Source: a virus. From it: a stretch of 46,910 nucleotides of DNA. Positions 38,211 to 46,764 of this stretch are shown piece by piece. Both the position numbers and the translations under genes were made by a program. A model generated the notes under the pieces. That model had not been told where the DNA came from and did no database searches. It saw nothing but the letters and a program-made list of their open reading frames with translations. The number at the start of each line of letters is the position of its first letter. Positions within the stretch are counted from its first letter, which is position 1. The stretch covers positions 1-46,910 of IMG/VR virus record IMGVR_UViG_3300046517_001587. One strand, written 5' to 3'.

Positions 38211-39052
38211 ACCGTGACAACGATTGAACCGCCCGACCCAAGGTGCGCCCAGTTATCCGTGCCGCTGCCGGTAGTACACTCTCCCCAGTAAAGGTCGTCG
38301 ATTACTCCGCTGTGCGTGTACTGGTTGCAGGAAGTGTCGAAACCCGAAATGTCGTTAAAAATCGTCGGCGTGGTCAGGCCTCCGTTCCCGTTGAAGATGA
38401 TGAACGGAACGTTGTTCGCTGCCGGTCCGTAATCTGTGTTGCGAATCGTGGCGTACCAGCGACCACCGAGCCGCACAATCGCCCCTTCGACCACAGAATC
38501 ATAAGGGGATGGGCTTCCGTTATCGCAATGGGAAGGAAGAACAATAGGCGGTGGCGGATCAGGGTTAGGCAGAGGGCCGTAATTGTAAACGCGGATAATG
38601 CCGGTGTTGAAAATCCAGATGCAATCGTCGTCGCCATAGCCGGGGCCACACCAATCGGTGAGCGAGTGCGACGAGGTTATGGTGGCAAACCCGTTAAGGG
38701 AAATATCCTGCCATTTGTTCGACCAGCTGTTATTGCAAGCGCCGTTGTCGCCAATGTAACAACCGGGGTTAATGGATATGCCCGAAATGAAAATCGAAGT
38801 GAGAGCGGGACACGAATCCGGTGGTGGCGGCGGTTCACTCGGCCCGCCTCCGTCACCGGAAGCGGGCGCTTGAGATTCGGTTTCCGGCGCCTCAAAGTTC
38901 AGATCAAAAGGCGATACGTCGGTTGAAGTTTCACTTACTTCGATCCTCGGACGACGAGGGACACCGCTGGTTTCCTGTCCCAGTTCGGCCATGCGCTCCG
39001 CGAAGTCCTGCGCCTCCTGCTCGGCCTCGGCGCGAATTTGCGCCCGTGTCAT
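38207..39052 (-). CDS. Virion-associated protein with polyproline hinge, paralogue 2
   Basis: Start is ATG 39052 (ATGA overlap). The 281-residue product has an N-terminal MTRAQIRAEAEQEAQDFAER and RRPRIEVSETSTDVSPFDLN, the same pattern as the gene at 37799, a hinge with EPPPPPDSC, and a Cys-rich beta domain (GCYIGDNGACNNSWSNKWQD; GGSIVVTV at the end). The C-terminal domains of the two paralogues differ, as in proteins with swappable binding domains. A virion role is inferred. Confidence 0.65.
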   Translation of the reverse strand: MTRAQIRAEAEQEAQDFAERMAELGQETSGVPRRPRIEVSETSTDVSPFDLNFEAPETESQAPASGDGGGPSEPPPPPDSCPALTSIFISGISINPGCYIGDNGACNNSWSNKWQDISLNGFATITSSHSLTDWCGPGYGDDDCIWIFNTGIIRVYNYGPLPNPDPPPPIVLPSHCDNGSPSPYDSVVEGAIVRLGGRWYATIRNTDYGPAANNVPFIIFNGNGGLTTPTIFNDISGFDTSCNQYTHSGVIDDLYWGECTTGSGTDNWAHLGSGGSIVVTV

Positions 39053-39624
39053 CCCCCTAAGTGCCAGCCGGGAAACTCCCACGGCCCGCCCCAAGGATGA
39101 TTGATGCCGGCGTCTTGAAGCGTTTGGTTGATGGTCGGGCCAGCCGGTGGCGAAGCTCCGTTCCCCGCAGCCCGCGACGCTGCGGTTACGTTTGCCACCC
39201 GTGGCAAAGCGCCGAGCTTGGCGTAAATGTCCCCTACAGCTTTGTTCGCATTGGGATCGCTAACTCCCGGCATCATGTGGCTTTCGCCCTTGTAATATTC
39301 TCCTTCGCGATGAGTAGCGGTAGCTGGGTAACGATCGTGGAGATAACCACCACCGGGAATCGAGTAATAATAATTGGACAGTCCTGATGCGATCCCCGCT
39401 GCGGCCTGCGGATCAGCGAAGCCGTAACCAAAGCCGCCCCCTGAGCTTGTCGAATTAGCGTTTACGCTCCCGCCACCAGGAAGATCGCTGCCGTGAAAGT
39501 TAGCCACGTCGGCAACTGGATTTTGAGCTATCGGCGCTGTTGGGGCTGAGGTTATCGGCGTTACCGGTGCCGCCTGTTGTTGCACCTGTTGCTGTCCTTG
39601 CTGCCTTTGTAAATATGAGGCCAT
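39049..39624 (-). CDS. Hypothetical Gln/Gly-rich protein, 191 aa
   Basis: Start after GGAGAAC. N-terminus is Q/A/P-rich (QRQQGQQQVQQQAAP), middle is Gly/Ser-rich (SGGGFGYGFADPQAAAGIAS), with a Tyr-rich patch (NYYYSIPGGGYLHDRY) and a Trp-rich C-terminus (HPWGGPWEFPGWHLGG). It has the composition of a disordered virion-associated linker. Function unknown. Confidence 0.6.
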   Translation of the reverse strand: MASYLQRQQGQQQVQQQAAPVTPITSAPTAPIAQNPVADVANFHGSDLPGGGSVNANSTSSGGGFGYGFADPQAAAGIASGLSNYYYSIPGGGYLHDRYPATATHREGEYYKGESHMMPGVSDPNANKAVGDIYAKLGALPRVANVTAASRAAGNGASPPAGPTINQTLQDAGINHPWGGPWEFPGWHLGG

Positions 39625-39635
39625 TTTGGGTTCTC

Positions 39636-42600
39636 CTACGTTGGGGTTGGGAAATTGCTCGCGTCAACGACAATCGCGTGAAAAAGGACGTAACCGTATT
39701 TGTAAGGTTGTCCGTCGAGCTTGTACAGGTGCATTCCACTACCGGGCCAAGTGGTTGCGCCGGGAGAAGGGTCAATCGAATAATTCCCAGGTGCTCCGTT
39801 GTAAATCTCAGCGGTCACATCGTCGGGTTCAACGTGATCTTCTCCTCCAACTGGGCCAAGTCCAGTAGCGTCGGCGTGAGCGTGAGCTGAAATGTGTTGA
39901 GAGCCGGTATGAGCACCACCGATTGTAATGTTGCTATGGATAGTCGGGCTTATTCGCACGGTTTTGAGGTTCAACGATTTTTCGTGGGAGAAACCCGTGC
40001 CACCCGCCGAGGTTGAGGTCGTGCTTGGACAGCTCGTGCCGCAAGTGCTTTGAGCTGCGCTCCCCTGACTGCTCGCGGTGGCTTGAACCGAACCCTTCAT
40101 CCCTTTGGCGGTTATCGTGACACTCTTGGGAGCAAATTTCGGCCAGTTAATGACAGGTGAACCAACTAACGTAGCGAGCTTGGCCGCAATCAGCGCAGGC
40201 CATGTCGAGAGATCGGTTGGTTGCGCGATATAAAACCCGTAGTGCATGGCGTCCAAATTGTTTCCCCAAAACTGCACGATATTGGGAGTTACATCGGGAA
40301 TCAGGCTGGCGCTGGATTGCGCCGAAGCCTTGAGCGCCATTGACACCGAGAAATTGGCGCTTGTCCCAACATCGAAAGCGCCGGTTTCCGAATTTGCCCC
40401 TTCCCCGAACGCCGTTTCAATAACGCCTGTGACGTCGAGCAGAATGTCGGGCATATCGATATTGACCTTCGAGGGATAGGACAACAGGTAAGCGTCCAGA
40501 ATGCTCGCGACCGTGCTTAGATCAACGAGGCGTTCCTCCTGTTTCCACCGGTCCTTGGGCTTAATGTCCAAGAACGGAACGCCGTGATGATCCGTGGCGT
40601 CACGAACCTGCGTCTGGTAGGGGATAATGGTGTTGAGCCGTTCGTCGTAATCCTGACCATACAACCCCGGCCAGTTTGGATCGACGCCCCTCTCCGTGGT
40701 GCGAACGTCGTAACCGTTCCCCAGGTCGATGACCTCGCTTTTGAGTATCATCAAACCGGTTTCGACAGCGAGAAAACCGTGATTGTGCAGCATGTGCGTA
40801 ATCGTCGTCAGATCGCCGCCGTTCTCGCTGGTGAATCCCTGATCAATCACCGTCACCGGCACACTGATCGTGCCGAGTTTCTTAATGGAAATTCGCTTTT
40901 TCCAGATCGCTATTCGCTTCTCGGTGCGTTCAAACTCACCCGGAAGCAGCGTCGGGTTAGTCGAAACGTCCGGTGGAATTTGTGACTCGATGATCGATTC
41001 AGTAAGCGGGATCGCTGCCCGCAACTTCTCGGGGATCAGGTTGAGGATCGACTTGGTGTAGCTGTCGTCAGGGAACACGAAAGGAACCGTGGACTCGGTT
41101 TTGAGCGACAGGTTATTGCCTAAGTTTTCGACTTCCGATTCAACCGTGAGCGGTGTCGGCGTGATCGATTGCAACCCCGTGGCGAGCGTGGCGATTACAT
41201 CGGCCACCTGCTGTTGCGCGGTCATCCGGTATCCAGGCAGCGACACCGGAAGCGACGTCACATCGCGGAAGGTGCTGGTTTCCTTCACCACAAAAGCGTT
41301 CACCTGATCGCTGGTGTAACTGAGCTCGCCAGTTATTAGAGCGCGATCATTGGCGCTCGTATCGGCCACTAGCAGCTCGTGGCGCTTAGTCGGCACTACG
41401 ACGCGGAACTTCTCAGGGATAATGTCAGGGATCGTTTTGCCGAAGCTCTCCTCGGGGAATAGCGTGTCCACGGCCTCAACGCTCCTGACCGAAGTGTTGT
41501 TCCCAAGGTTATCCACTGAAGCGTCGATGGTCAGCTCGTTCGGCGTGATGGTTTGCAGACCGAGCGCGATCCGGTTGGTCACCGTCGACACCTGTAATTT
41601 TCCGGTCAGTTTGTAGTCGATCAACTGCACCGGCAGAACCGTGACGTCGCGGTATTGCCGGGTGTTCTTGACCACAAAGACGTTCACCTGCTCGCTGGTG
41701 CGTTTGAGGTCGCCGTCCAGCATCACTGGTGGCCCTGCGGTTCCTACCGATACCGCCGAACTGGTCTGGATCGGCACGAGCGCCTTGAACTTGTGCGGGA
41801 TAACGTCGGTTATCTCTTTGTCGTAGGTTTCCTGCGTAAAGAGGAAGTCCACGAAGTCGTGTTCCTCAAGGGCCGCTCCGAAGCCAAGGTCCTGCCACGT
41901 AACGTCAAGGAGCGCCGTCGGTGGAGTCGGATCGTGCGAAGTGAGTTGAAGCGTTTTCTCGATGTGCTCGACCTGTTTATCCTTGGTCGTGCGACTGCCG
42001 GTAATCGTGATCGGCAAGACGCCAGCTCCGAAAATGTTTTGGGTGCCGGTTTTGAGCCGATGACGGTAAACATCAATTTGCTCATCGCTCTCCGAAGTGA
42101 CTCCCGGTGGTAGCGGCAGGGTGATCGGGCCAGCTACGCCAGCCTCGGTGAAGGTGTAGGACTGCTCGGGAATGAAGAAATCGAACTCGTGCGGTATCCC
42201 GAAGGGCCGATTGATTTCCCACCGCTGATTGGGAAACACATAAGGAACAACGCCGTAGGTGAGGAGCGATTTGCCGTCACCCAGCGCCTCTTGGCTCATC
42301 GTGGTCACCAAGGCCGAGAGCGCGGGCGGTGGATCCGTTTCGTTTACCAGCTTCTCGTGGATCAACTCGGTCTGCGCATCCTGTGTGCGCTTGTAGCTGA
42401 CCAGATCGTTGCCGGTCAAGAGTTGTTCCTCGATCGTCTGGAGCGTGGCGCCTTCGTACTGGCCGGTGTTCTGGCGCAGATCCACCATGACCTGATCCCC
42501 AGTTAGTCCGCTCGGGAACCGGTAATCGGCCGGCGCGGGGCCGGTAAGGACTGTGGTCTTTAACTGGCGCCGAAACTTTTGCGGGGTGAGCTGGGGGGAA

Positions 42601-42665
42601 CCTAAACTCTTGTGATAGGTTGCGTCCGAGCTGACTCTATCCCCGCGGCCTCGTTTAACGCCCAT
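39636..42665 (-). CDS. Large repeat-built structural protein, 1009 aa
   Basis: Residues 50-690 hold about five copies of a 120-140-residue unit: (V)NVFVVKxTxxxRDVTxLPV, a strand with VTxxxALGLQxITPxxL, LGNN, FPEESFxKTIPDIIPEKFR and a polar tail. The last part (about 700-1009) is Ser/Thr-rich with a Cys pair and HAHADA. It starts one base after the connector gene. Size and position suggest a tail-tube/spike or neck protein that replaces a tape measure; this is inference. Confidence 0.65.
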   Translation of the reverse strand: MGVKRGRGDRVSSDATYHKSLGSPQLTPQKFRRQLKTTVLTGPAPADYRFPSGLTGDQVMVDLRQNTGQYEGATLQTIEEQLLTGNDLVSYKRTQDAQTELIHEKLVNETDPPPALSALVTTMSQEALGDGKSLLTYGVVPYVFPNQRWEINRPFGIPHEFDFFIPEQSYTFTEAGVAGPITLPLPPGVTSESDEQIDVYRHRLKTGTQNIFGAGVLPITITGSRTTKDKQVEHIEKTLQLTSHDPTPPTALLDVTWQDLGFGAALEEHDFVDFLFTQETYDKEITDVIPHKFKALVPIQTSSAVSVGTAGPPVMLDGDLKRTSEQVNVFVVKNTRQYRDVTVLPVQLIDYKLTGKLQVSTVTNRIALGLQTITPNELTIDASVDNLGNNTSVRSVEAVDTLFPEESFGKTIPDIIPEKFRVVVPTKRHELLVADTSANDRALITGELSYTSDQVNAFVVKETSTFRDVTSLPVSLPGYRMTAQQQVADVIATLATGLQSITPTPLTVESEVENLGNNLSLKTESTVPFVFPDDSYTKSILNLIPEKLRAAIPLTESIIESQIPPDVSTNPTLLPGEFERTEKRIAIWKKRISIKKLGTISVPVTVIDQGFTSENGGDLTTITHMLHNHGFLAVETGLMILKSEVIDLGNGYDVRTTERGVDPNWPGLYGQDYDERLNTIIPYQTQVRDATDHHGVPFLDIKPKDRWKQEERLVDLSTVASILDAYLLSYPSKVNIDMPDILLDVTGVIETAFGEGANSETGAFDVGTSANFSVSMALKASAQSSASLIPDVTPNIVQFWGNNLDAMHYGFYIAQPTDLSTWPALIAAKLATLVGSPVINWPKFAPKSVTITAKGMKGSVQATASSQGSAAQSTCGTSCPSTTSTSAGGTGFSHEKSLNLKTVRISPTIHSNITIGGAHTGSQHISAHAHADATGLGPVGGEDHVEPDDVTAEIYNGAPGNYSIDPSPGATTWPGSGMHLYKLDGQPYKYGYVLFHAIVVDASNFPTPT

Positions 42666-42666
42666 G

Positions 42667-43668
42667 TCACAGGTATCTGGCGCGAGTGATGTTGAGTTGC
42701 GGCGTCAACGATGCGCCGTTGCGGAGCCGTTGCACGGCCTCGTCGTATTCGCTCTTGAGCGAGGCGCGGATCTCCCTGTTCTGGACGTTGGGATGCGCGG
42801 ACACATACTTCCAGCGGGCAAACGGGAGCAGGAAGGATTCGATCATGTCCGGTGGCAGGCACGGAATATCAATAGCCGGATCGTTGCCACCTTCCTCGTT
42901 CATCATGGTGCGATCGATCGGGACCGGCTTGCGATAAATGTCATAGTTCACGTTGCCTAGTTGCGTAGGCATGGGGTTGAGGCCCAAATACAGTGAGCCG
43001 CCACCCTTACGCGCGGTGTCCTGCATCTGCTCGACGCGATACTGCTGAGGGACGCCAGCGGTTTTCTCCCAAGTCGTGTACCACGGAAGGATATAGCACC
43101 AAGCGTTACGGGAGCCGCCAAGGACGCGCCAATACTGCGATCCCATGAACTCGCCTTTGGTCTGTGCGGGATGCAGCCTGGTGTTCGGCGCGAGCGTAAC
43201 CGGCTCAAGAACCGCCATGACGTCGGCATCCAGTAGCAGGGAATCCGAATACACCGTGCCGGTGTGCGCTCCGGTGGCTCCGGTGTACGCGCGCAGCAAG
43301 GTAAAAATCGTTTCACCCGGCACTTGGTTGTCGAACACGGCGTCCTTAATCCGGTTGAGGATCGCGTCACCGTCGATCCGCACTGAGCAGCCGCGCATCC
43401 ACGGCGCGAAATTGCCCAGCATCGTGGCGGTGTTCTGCCCTTGCGTCAGATTGAGCGTGATTGTAGTCGGAACATTGAGGAACGAACTGCGCGAGTCGTA
43501 TTTGAGCGACTCAGGGCCATCGAGGAAGATCAGTTCGAGCGATTGATTGACCGCGGCAACGCCCTTAACGACCTCGCCTTCGTCCTCGCCCTTGTCGGTC
43601 CCGCCCAGCTCGAACCCGTAAATGTTTGCGTAGGAAAGCAAATCCAGCACGACTTCTTGAACCGTCAT
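42667..43668 (-). CDS. Head-tail connector-like structural protein
   Basis: The 333-residue product begins MTVQEVVLDLLSYANIYGFE, with VNQSLELIFLDGPESLKYDS, as in phage adaptor (gp6-like) proteins that start with a helical layer of this type, then a beta-rich middle with TITLNLTQGQNTATM and a C-terminal helix ASLKSEYDEAVQRLRNG. Position between capsid and the large structural gene agrees with a neck role. Exact family not certain. Confidence 0.6.
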   Translation of the reverse strand: MTVQEVVLDLLSYANIYGFELGGTDKGEDEGEVVKGVAAVNQSLELIFLDGPESLKYDSRSSFLNVPTTITLNLTQGQNTATMLGNFAPWMRGCSVRIDGDAILNRIKDAVFDNQVPGETIFTLLRAYTGATGAHTGTVYSDSLLLDADVMAVLEPVTLAPNTRLHPAQTKGEFMGSQYWRVLGGSRNAWCYILPWYTTWEKTAGVPQQYRVEQMQDTARKGGGSLYLGLNPMPTQLGNVNYDIYRKPVPIDRTMMNEEGGNDPAIDIPCLPPDMIESFLLPFARWKYVSAHPNVQNREIRASLKSEYDEAVQRLRNGASLTPQLNITRARYL

Positions 43669-43701
43669 GCCGGAGCGCCTTGCCTAAAGCGCAGCGTTCT
43701 G

Positions 43702-44091
43702 TCAATCAGGAAAGCCGAGAGCTTCCTTGATTTGCTCCTCGGTCATGCCTTTTTTCCACACGCCAGCGGCCTTCGCCCGTTCCCTGAGCGACTTCTCTTT
43801 GCGAAGCGTATTGATCGCGACCAACTCGGGATCTCTAATTGGTTCTTCCGACTCCGGCGCGACCGCGGCCTGCACTTCGATAAACTCCGGAACCCACTGT
43901 TGCTGGTAATCGGGATTTCCGATCAGATCGAATTTGTCGCGGTCGTAATCCTCCAGCGACATTTCAAATACGAACCCGTTGAACTCCGGTCGCAGCGCCG
44001 ATTGACCGTAGTTTTTTGTGCTGATGCCGCACACAGGGAACCCCGTTTGTCCATGCGAAGCGGCACGATTGATTAACCTTACTCGATGCAT
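43702..44091 (-). CDS. Hypothetical structural protein, 129 aa
   Basis: ATG at 44091 follows CAGGGGCA; an upstream in-frame reading to 44148 crosses a hairpin and is less likely. The product begins MHRVRLINRAASHGQTGFPV, includes FEMSLEDYDRDKFDLIGNPD, and ends with a SAP/HeH-like helix-extended loop-helix (LRERAKAAGVWKKGMTEEQI, KEALG). Role in head completion or DNA contact is possible. Confidence 0.6.
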   Translation of the reverse strand: MHRVRLINRAASHGQTGFPVCGISTKNYGQSALRPEFNGFVFEMSLEDYDRDKFDLIGNPDYQQQWVPEFIEVQAAVAPESEEPIRDPELVAINTLRKEKSLRERAKAAGVWKKGMTEEQIKEALGFPD

Positions 44092-44108
44092 TGCCCCTGA
44101 TAACAGAA

Positions 44109-44137
44109 GGGCGGTCAGGTGTCGAGCCCGACCGCCC
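44109..44137 (-). terminator. Intercistronic hairpin, weak terminator
   Basis: GGGCGGTC/GACCGCCC form a perfect 8-bp stem with a 13-nt loop between two structural genes. On the minus strand it is followed by TTCTGTTATC, a poor T-run. It may reduce read-through and so lower expression of genes below the capsid gene. Confidence 0.5.
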
Positions 44138-44164
44138 CCTATGGTCATTTCTGTGCCTTAACCT

Positions 44165-44509
44165 CTACGTTCCGACATTCCTCGCCAACGGATTAATGTC
44201 AATCGGCTTGCGCCCTTCCCACGACATAAACCCGCCGACTGCGTACCAAATTTGACCTGTTTCGTCTTGGCAGAACTTGCGACTGGCCGCCTCAATCACG
44301 AACAAATCCCCCGATCGCCCGCTTTGGGCGAAAACCAGAACAGGATCGTTTTTCTTTTCCTGTCCCGGTGGTTCCGGTGGTTTGCCCTTCGCCTGATCAA
44401 AAGTCGCGCTCACTATTTCCCCGTAGACAAGAACTACGTGAACAGGAGCCTTATCGACAATGTTCAGGATCGGCTGCTCGTAATTGGGCGGTTGGAAGTC
44501 TTTGTTCAT
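44165..44509 (-). CDS. Capsid-associated protein, paralogue A
   Basis: The 114-residue product begins MNKDFQPPNYEQPILNIVDK and contains LVFAQSGRSGDLFVIEAASR, KFCQDETGQIWYA and KPIDINPLA. These match the C-terminal half of the upstream neighbour (LVFVQSGRSQEFLLPEPAKR ... GQIFYNSHG ... KPVDIVALG), so the two are paralogues. ATGA-coupled. Perhaps decoration or head-completion proteins of the capsid. Confidence 0.65.
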   Translation of the reverse strand: MNKDFQPPNYEQPILNIVDKAPVHVVLVYGEIVSATFDQAKGKPPEPPGQEKKNDPVLVFAQSGRSGDLFVIEAASRKFCQDETGQIWYAVGGFMSWEGRKPIDINPLARNVGT

Positions 44510-45042
44510 GTGCCAAGAGCGACAATGTCGACCGGCTTGAACTCGTCGTTACCCGCAACCCCGTGCGAGTTGTAGAAGATCTGCCCAGTCCTGTCCTGCA
44601 CGAACTTTCGTTTGGCAGGCTCAGGAAGCAGAAACTCCTGCGAGCGACCGCTCTGGACGAACACCAGATGGTCGTAATCCTTGCCGTCCTCCGGCATCGT
44701 CGGCACGTTACTGCCGTCGAACACTAGGATCGTGACCACGTTGGTCGGTGTCGTCTGGTCAATGACCGGCTTACTGCCGTCAATGACAGGATCCTCGAAG
44801 TCCTCCCACGCAGCCGCATTGATCTGCGCTTCGACTTCTTTGGCTCCTGCTTTGTTGCGCTCGTCCTCCGCGGCGTCGTCGGCCCCAGCGTCTTTCGACG
44901 CTTTCCCGCCCTTTAACGCCGCGATGATCTCCGCTTTGGTGGCGCTCGAAGGTACGTCGATGCCGCGTTCCTCCGCGAGATCCCGCAGCTCGGGAACTGT
45001 CATCGCGTTGTACTCGTCATCGGTCAGTTTTTTGTGATTCAT
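44506..45042 (-). CDS. Capsid-associated protein with SAP/HeH-like N-terminus, paralogue B
   Basis: The 178-residue product has an N-terminal NAMTVPELRDLAEERGIDV and ATKAEIIAALKG, a helix-extended loop-helix (SAP, Rho_N or HeH type) often found in phage head-associated proteins, an acidic linker and a C-terminal domain shared with the gene at 44509. A strong GGAAGGAG lies before the ATG. It is the first gene after the major capsid gene. Confidence 0.7.
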   Translation of the reverse strand: MNHKKLTDDEYNAMTVPELRDLAEERGIDVPSSATKAEIIAALKGGKASKDAGADDAAEDERNKAGAKEVEAQINAAAWEDFEDPVIDGSKPVIDQTTPTNVVTILVFDGSNVPTMPEDGKDYDHLVFVQSGRSQEFLLPEPAKRKFVQDRTGQIFYNSHGVAGNDEFKPVDIVALGT

Positions 45043-45072
45043 TTGAAATACTCCTTCCTGTGGTTGCTGCGT

Positions 45073-46707
45073 TTAGGTGACTGTCGGGAATCCGTCAGCC
45101 GGATAAGCGTGCTCGATCACGACGAAGTTGGGATATTTGCTATCCGCCCTCTGTGTCGCACAACTGCCGAACACGGTTTCCACACCGATACCGTGATCCA
45201 TGCCGTGGTTGCGGTGTTCCTCGGTGCGCGCGGCGCGAGCGTTGCGTCCCTTGAGTGAACCGTAACCGCAGATGCCAGCCATTTCGCCAAGACCGAGGGT
45301 GTAACAGAACGGAACTCCGAAGCTGTTGACCTCGATAACGAGCGAACCTACAGGGTGCGAATCGGTGAGATTCGCCAATAGCCACGGGGCTACGTTCCAA
45401 GTGATTCCAGAACCAGGGAAGGTCGTGACTGCGATACCAGCAGCAGCCGCGCGCAGCCTGCTCGCCATTGTGAGCTTGTTGCCGTTGTTCACCGTGTAGG
45501 TGTAGAGGCCGATCTTGCCGGCGTTAGCGCCGGTCAGATTGTAAATCGCCACGTAGCGCACGGTCGTTGTGTCGGCGGCAACCGTATTCCCATTGGTGTA
45601 CGTCCACGGGGCATTACTGAATGCCTCGAAGTAGTTGGGAGCAGGTACCAGCGCCGCGCCTGTCGCGTCACCACCACCGGTGATGTCGTAGGCGTTGTTG
45701 TCGGCAGGGATCGCCGCACCCAAGAAGGCGCGCGGTTGAATCACTGACCCGACTGGACCGTAGGCTTCGTGATCTCGGACGTACCAGCGGTAAATACCGT
45801 GGCCGTTCCAATCCACAAAATCCCCTCGGAAGATCGGGTTGCCTTTGCCGCGGTTCTCCGCGTACTGCAACGCCTGCAAGTAGGCCGATTCACTTCCAAG
45901 CGGAGCGAACGCAAACTGCGTCCCGAAGAACAGGAACTGCTCAACGAAACCGCCCGCGTCGTTCTTGATGGTCCCAACGGGTTTACCGCCGAGTCCGGAG
46001 AGAACCAGCCCGCTCTTGGTGATCGTGTTGGTGCTCATTACGTCAGCCGATTTGAGCAGGTCGCGCCCACCCTTGAAATTCGGGCGAACCATGTTGATGC
46101 CGCTAGTCTTGGCGGCTTGAATCAGCCCCATCATCAGATCCTCGGAGATTTTCCGGCCAAGTCGCGCGCGAAGCAGCTTGTTGGACAGGTTATCCCACTG
46201 GGAGCCGACTACGGTTTCCTCTTGGGCAACGTCAGTGATACCGATACCGAACCATTGGCGCCCGATCTTGCACGGGAAGCCGCCGATGCGGAGTTTTTCT
46301 TCGTTGCCGCTTCGGTCGCCTTCACCCTGCGCACCAGGCCCACCCAACGGAGCGACTGTCGGAATGTTGATGGTGTTGCCATCGACCTTCGATAGATCGT
46401 CGTATTGGATGAACGGTTTGCTCGAGCCGGGACCACCGATCATTTCGTCACTAAACACATTGGCTTGCTCGGCGCCCATAAGGATGCGTTTAACCCAAAG
46501 CTCCTCTGCGGCCTTGGGGTTCATCGCTACCTCGTTGGCGTACGTCAGGACGTTAATCTTGTTGTACGACACGCCGAGTTGCTGTGTCAGCAACGGGTTG
46601 ACCAGCCACACCGCGAAAAATGCTCCGATACTTTGGGTAGCGAGCAAGACCGTCAGCGCAGTGGTCAGGTGAAGCAAGGCAATGGCCTTGCGATATTGAA
46701 ACTTCAT
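45073..46707 (-). CDS. Major capsid protein (N4-gp56/DUF4043 type)
   Basis: Key segments match this capsid family: AAEELWVKRILMGAEQANVF, KVDGNTINIPTVAPLGGPG, QGEGDRSGNEEKL and KIGRQWFGIGITDVAQEE, then LSNKLLRARLGRKISEDLMM. It forms the icosahedral shell. ATG at 46707 has a strong AGGAGG (46714-46719), giving 544 residues with an N-terminal hydrophobic stretch (AIALLHLTTALTVLLATQSI and GAFFAVWLV). A second in-frame ATG at 46524 with GAGG before it would start exactly at the capsid domain (MNPKAAEELW). Confidence 0.85.
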   Translation of the reverse strand: MKFQYRKAIALLHLTTALTVLLATQSIGAFFAVWLVNPLLTQQLGVSYNKINVLTYANEVAMNPKAAEELWVKRILMGAEQANVFSDEMIGGPGSSKPFIQYDDLSKVDGNTINIPTVAPLGGPGAQGEGDRSGNEEKLRIGGFPCKIGRQWFGIGITDVAQEETVVGSQWDNLSNKLLRARLGRKISEDLMMGLIQAAKTSGINMVRPNFKGGRDLLKSADVMSTNTITKSGLVLSGLGGKPVGTIKNDAGGFVEQFLFFGTQFAFAPLGSESAYLQALQYAENRGKGNPIFRGDFVDWNGHGIYRWYVRDHEAYGPVGSVIQPRAFLGAAIPADNNAYDITGGGDATGAALVPAPNYFEAFSNAPWTYTNGNTVAADTTTVRYVAIYNLTGANAGKIGLYTYTVNNGNKLTMASRLRAAAAGIAVTTFPGSGITWNVAPWLLANLTDSHPVGSLVIEVNSFGVPFCYTLGLGEMAGICGYGSLKGRNARAARTEEHRNHGMDHGIGVETVFGSCATQRADSKYPNFVVIEHAYPADGFPTVT

Positions 46708-46764
46708 TACTTTCCTCCTAATTTTGGTGACGAGGAAAGAGCGTGTAGCGCAAGAGATACGGGG

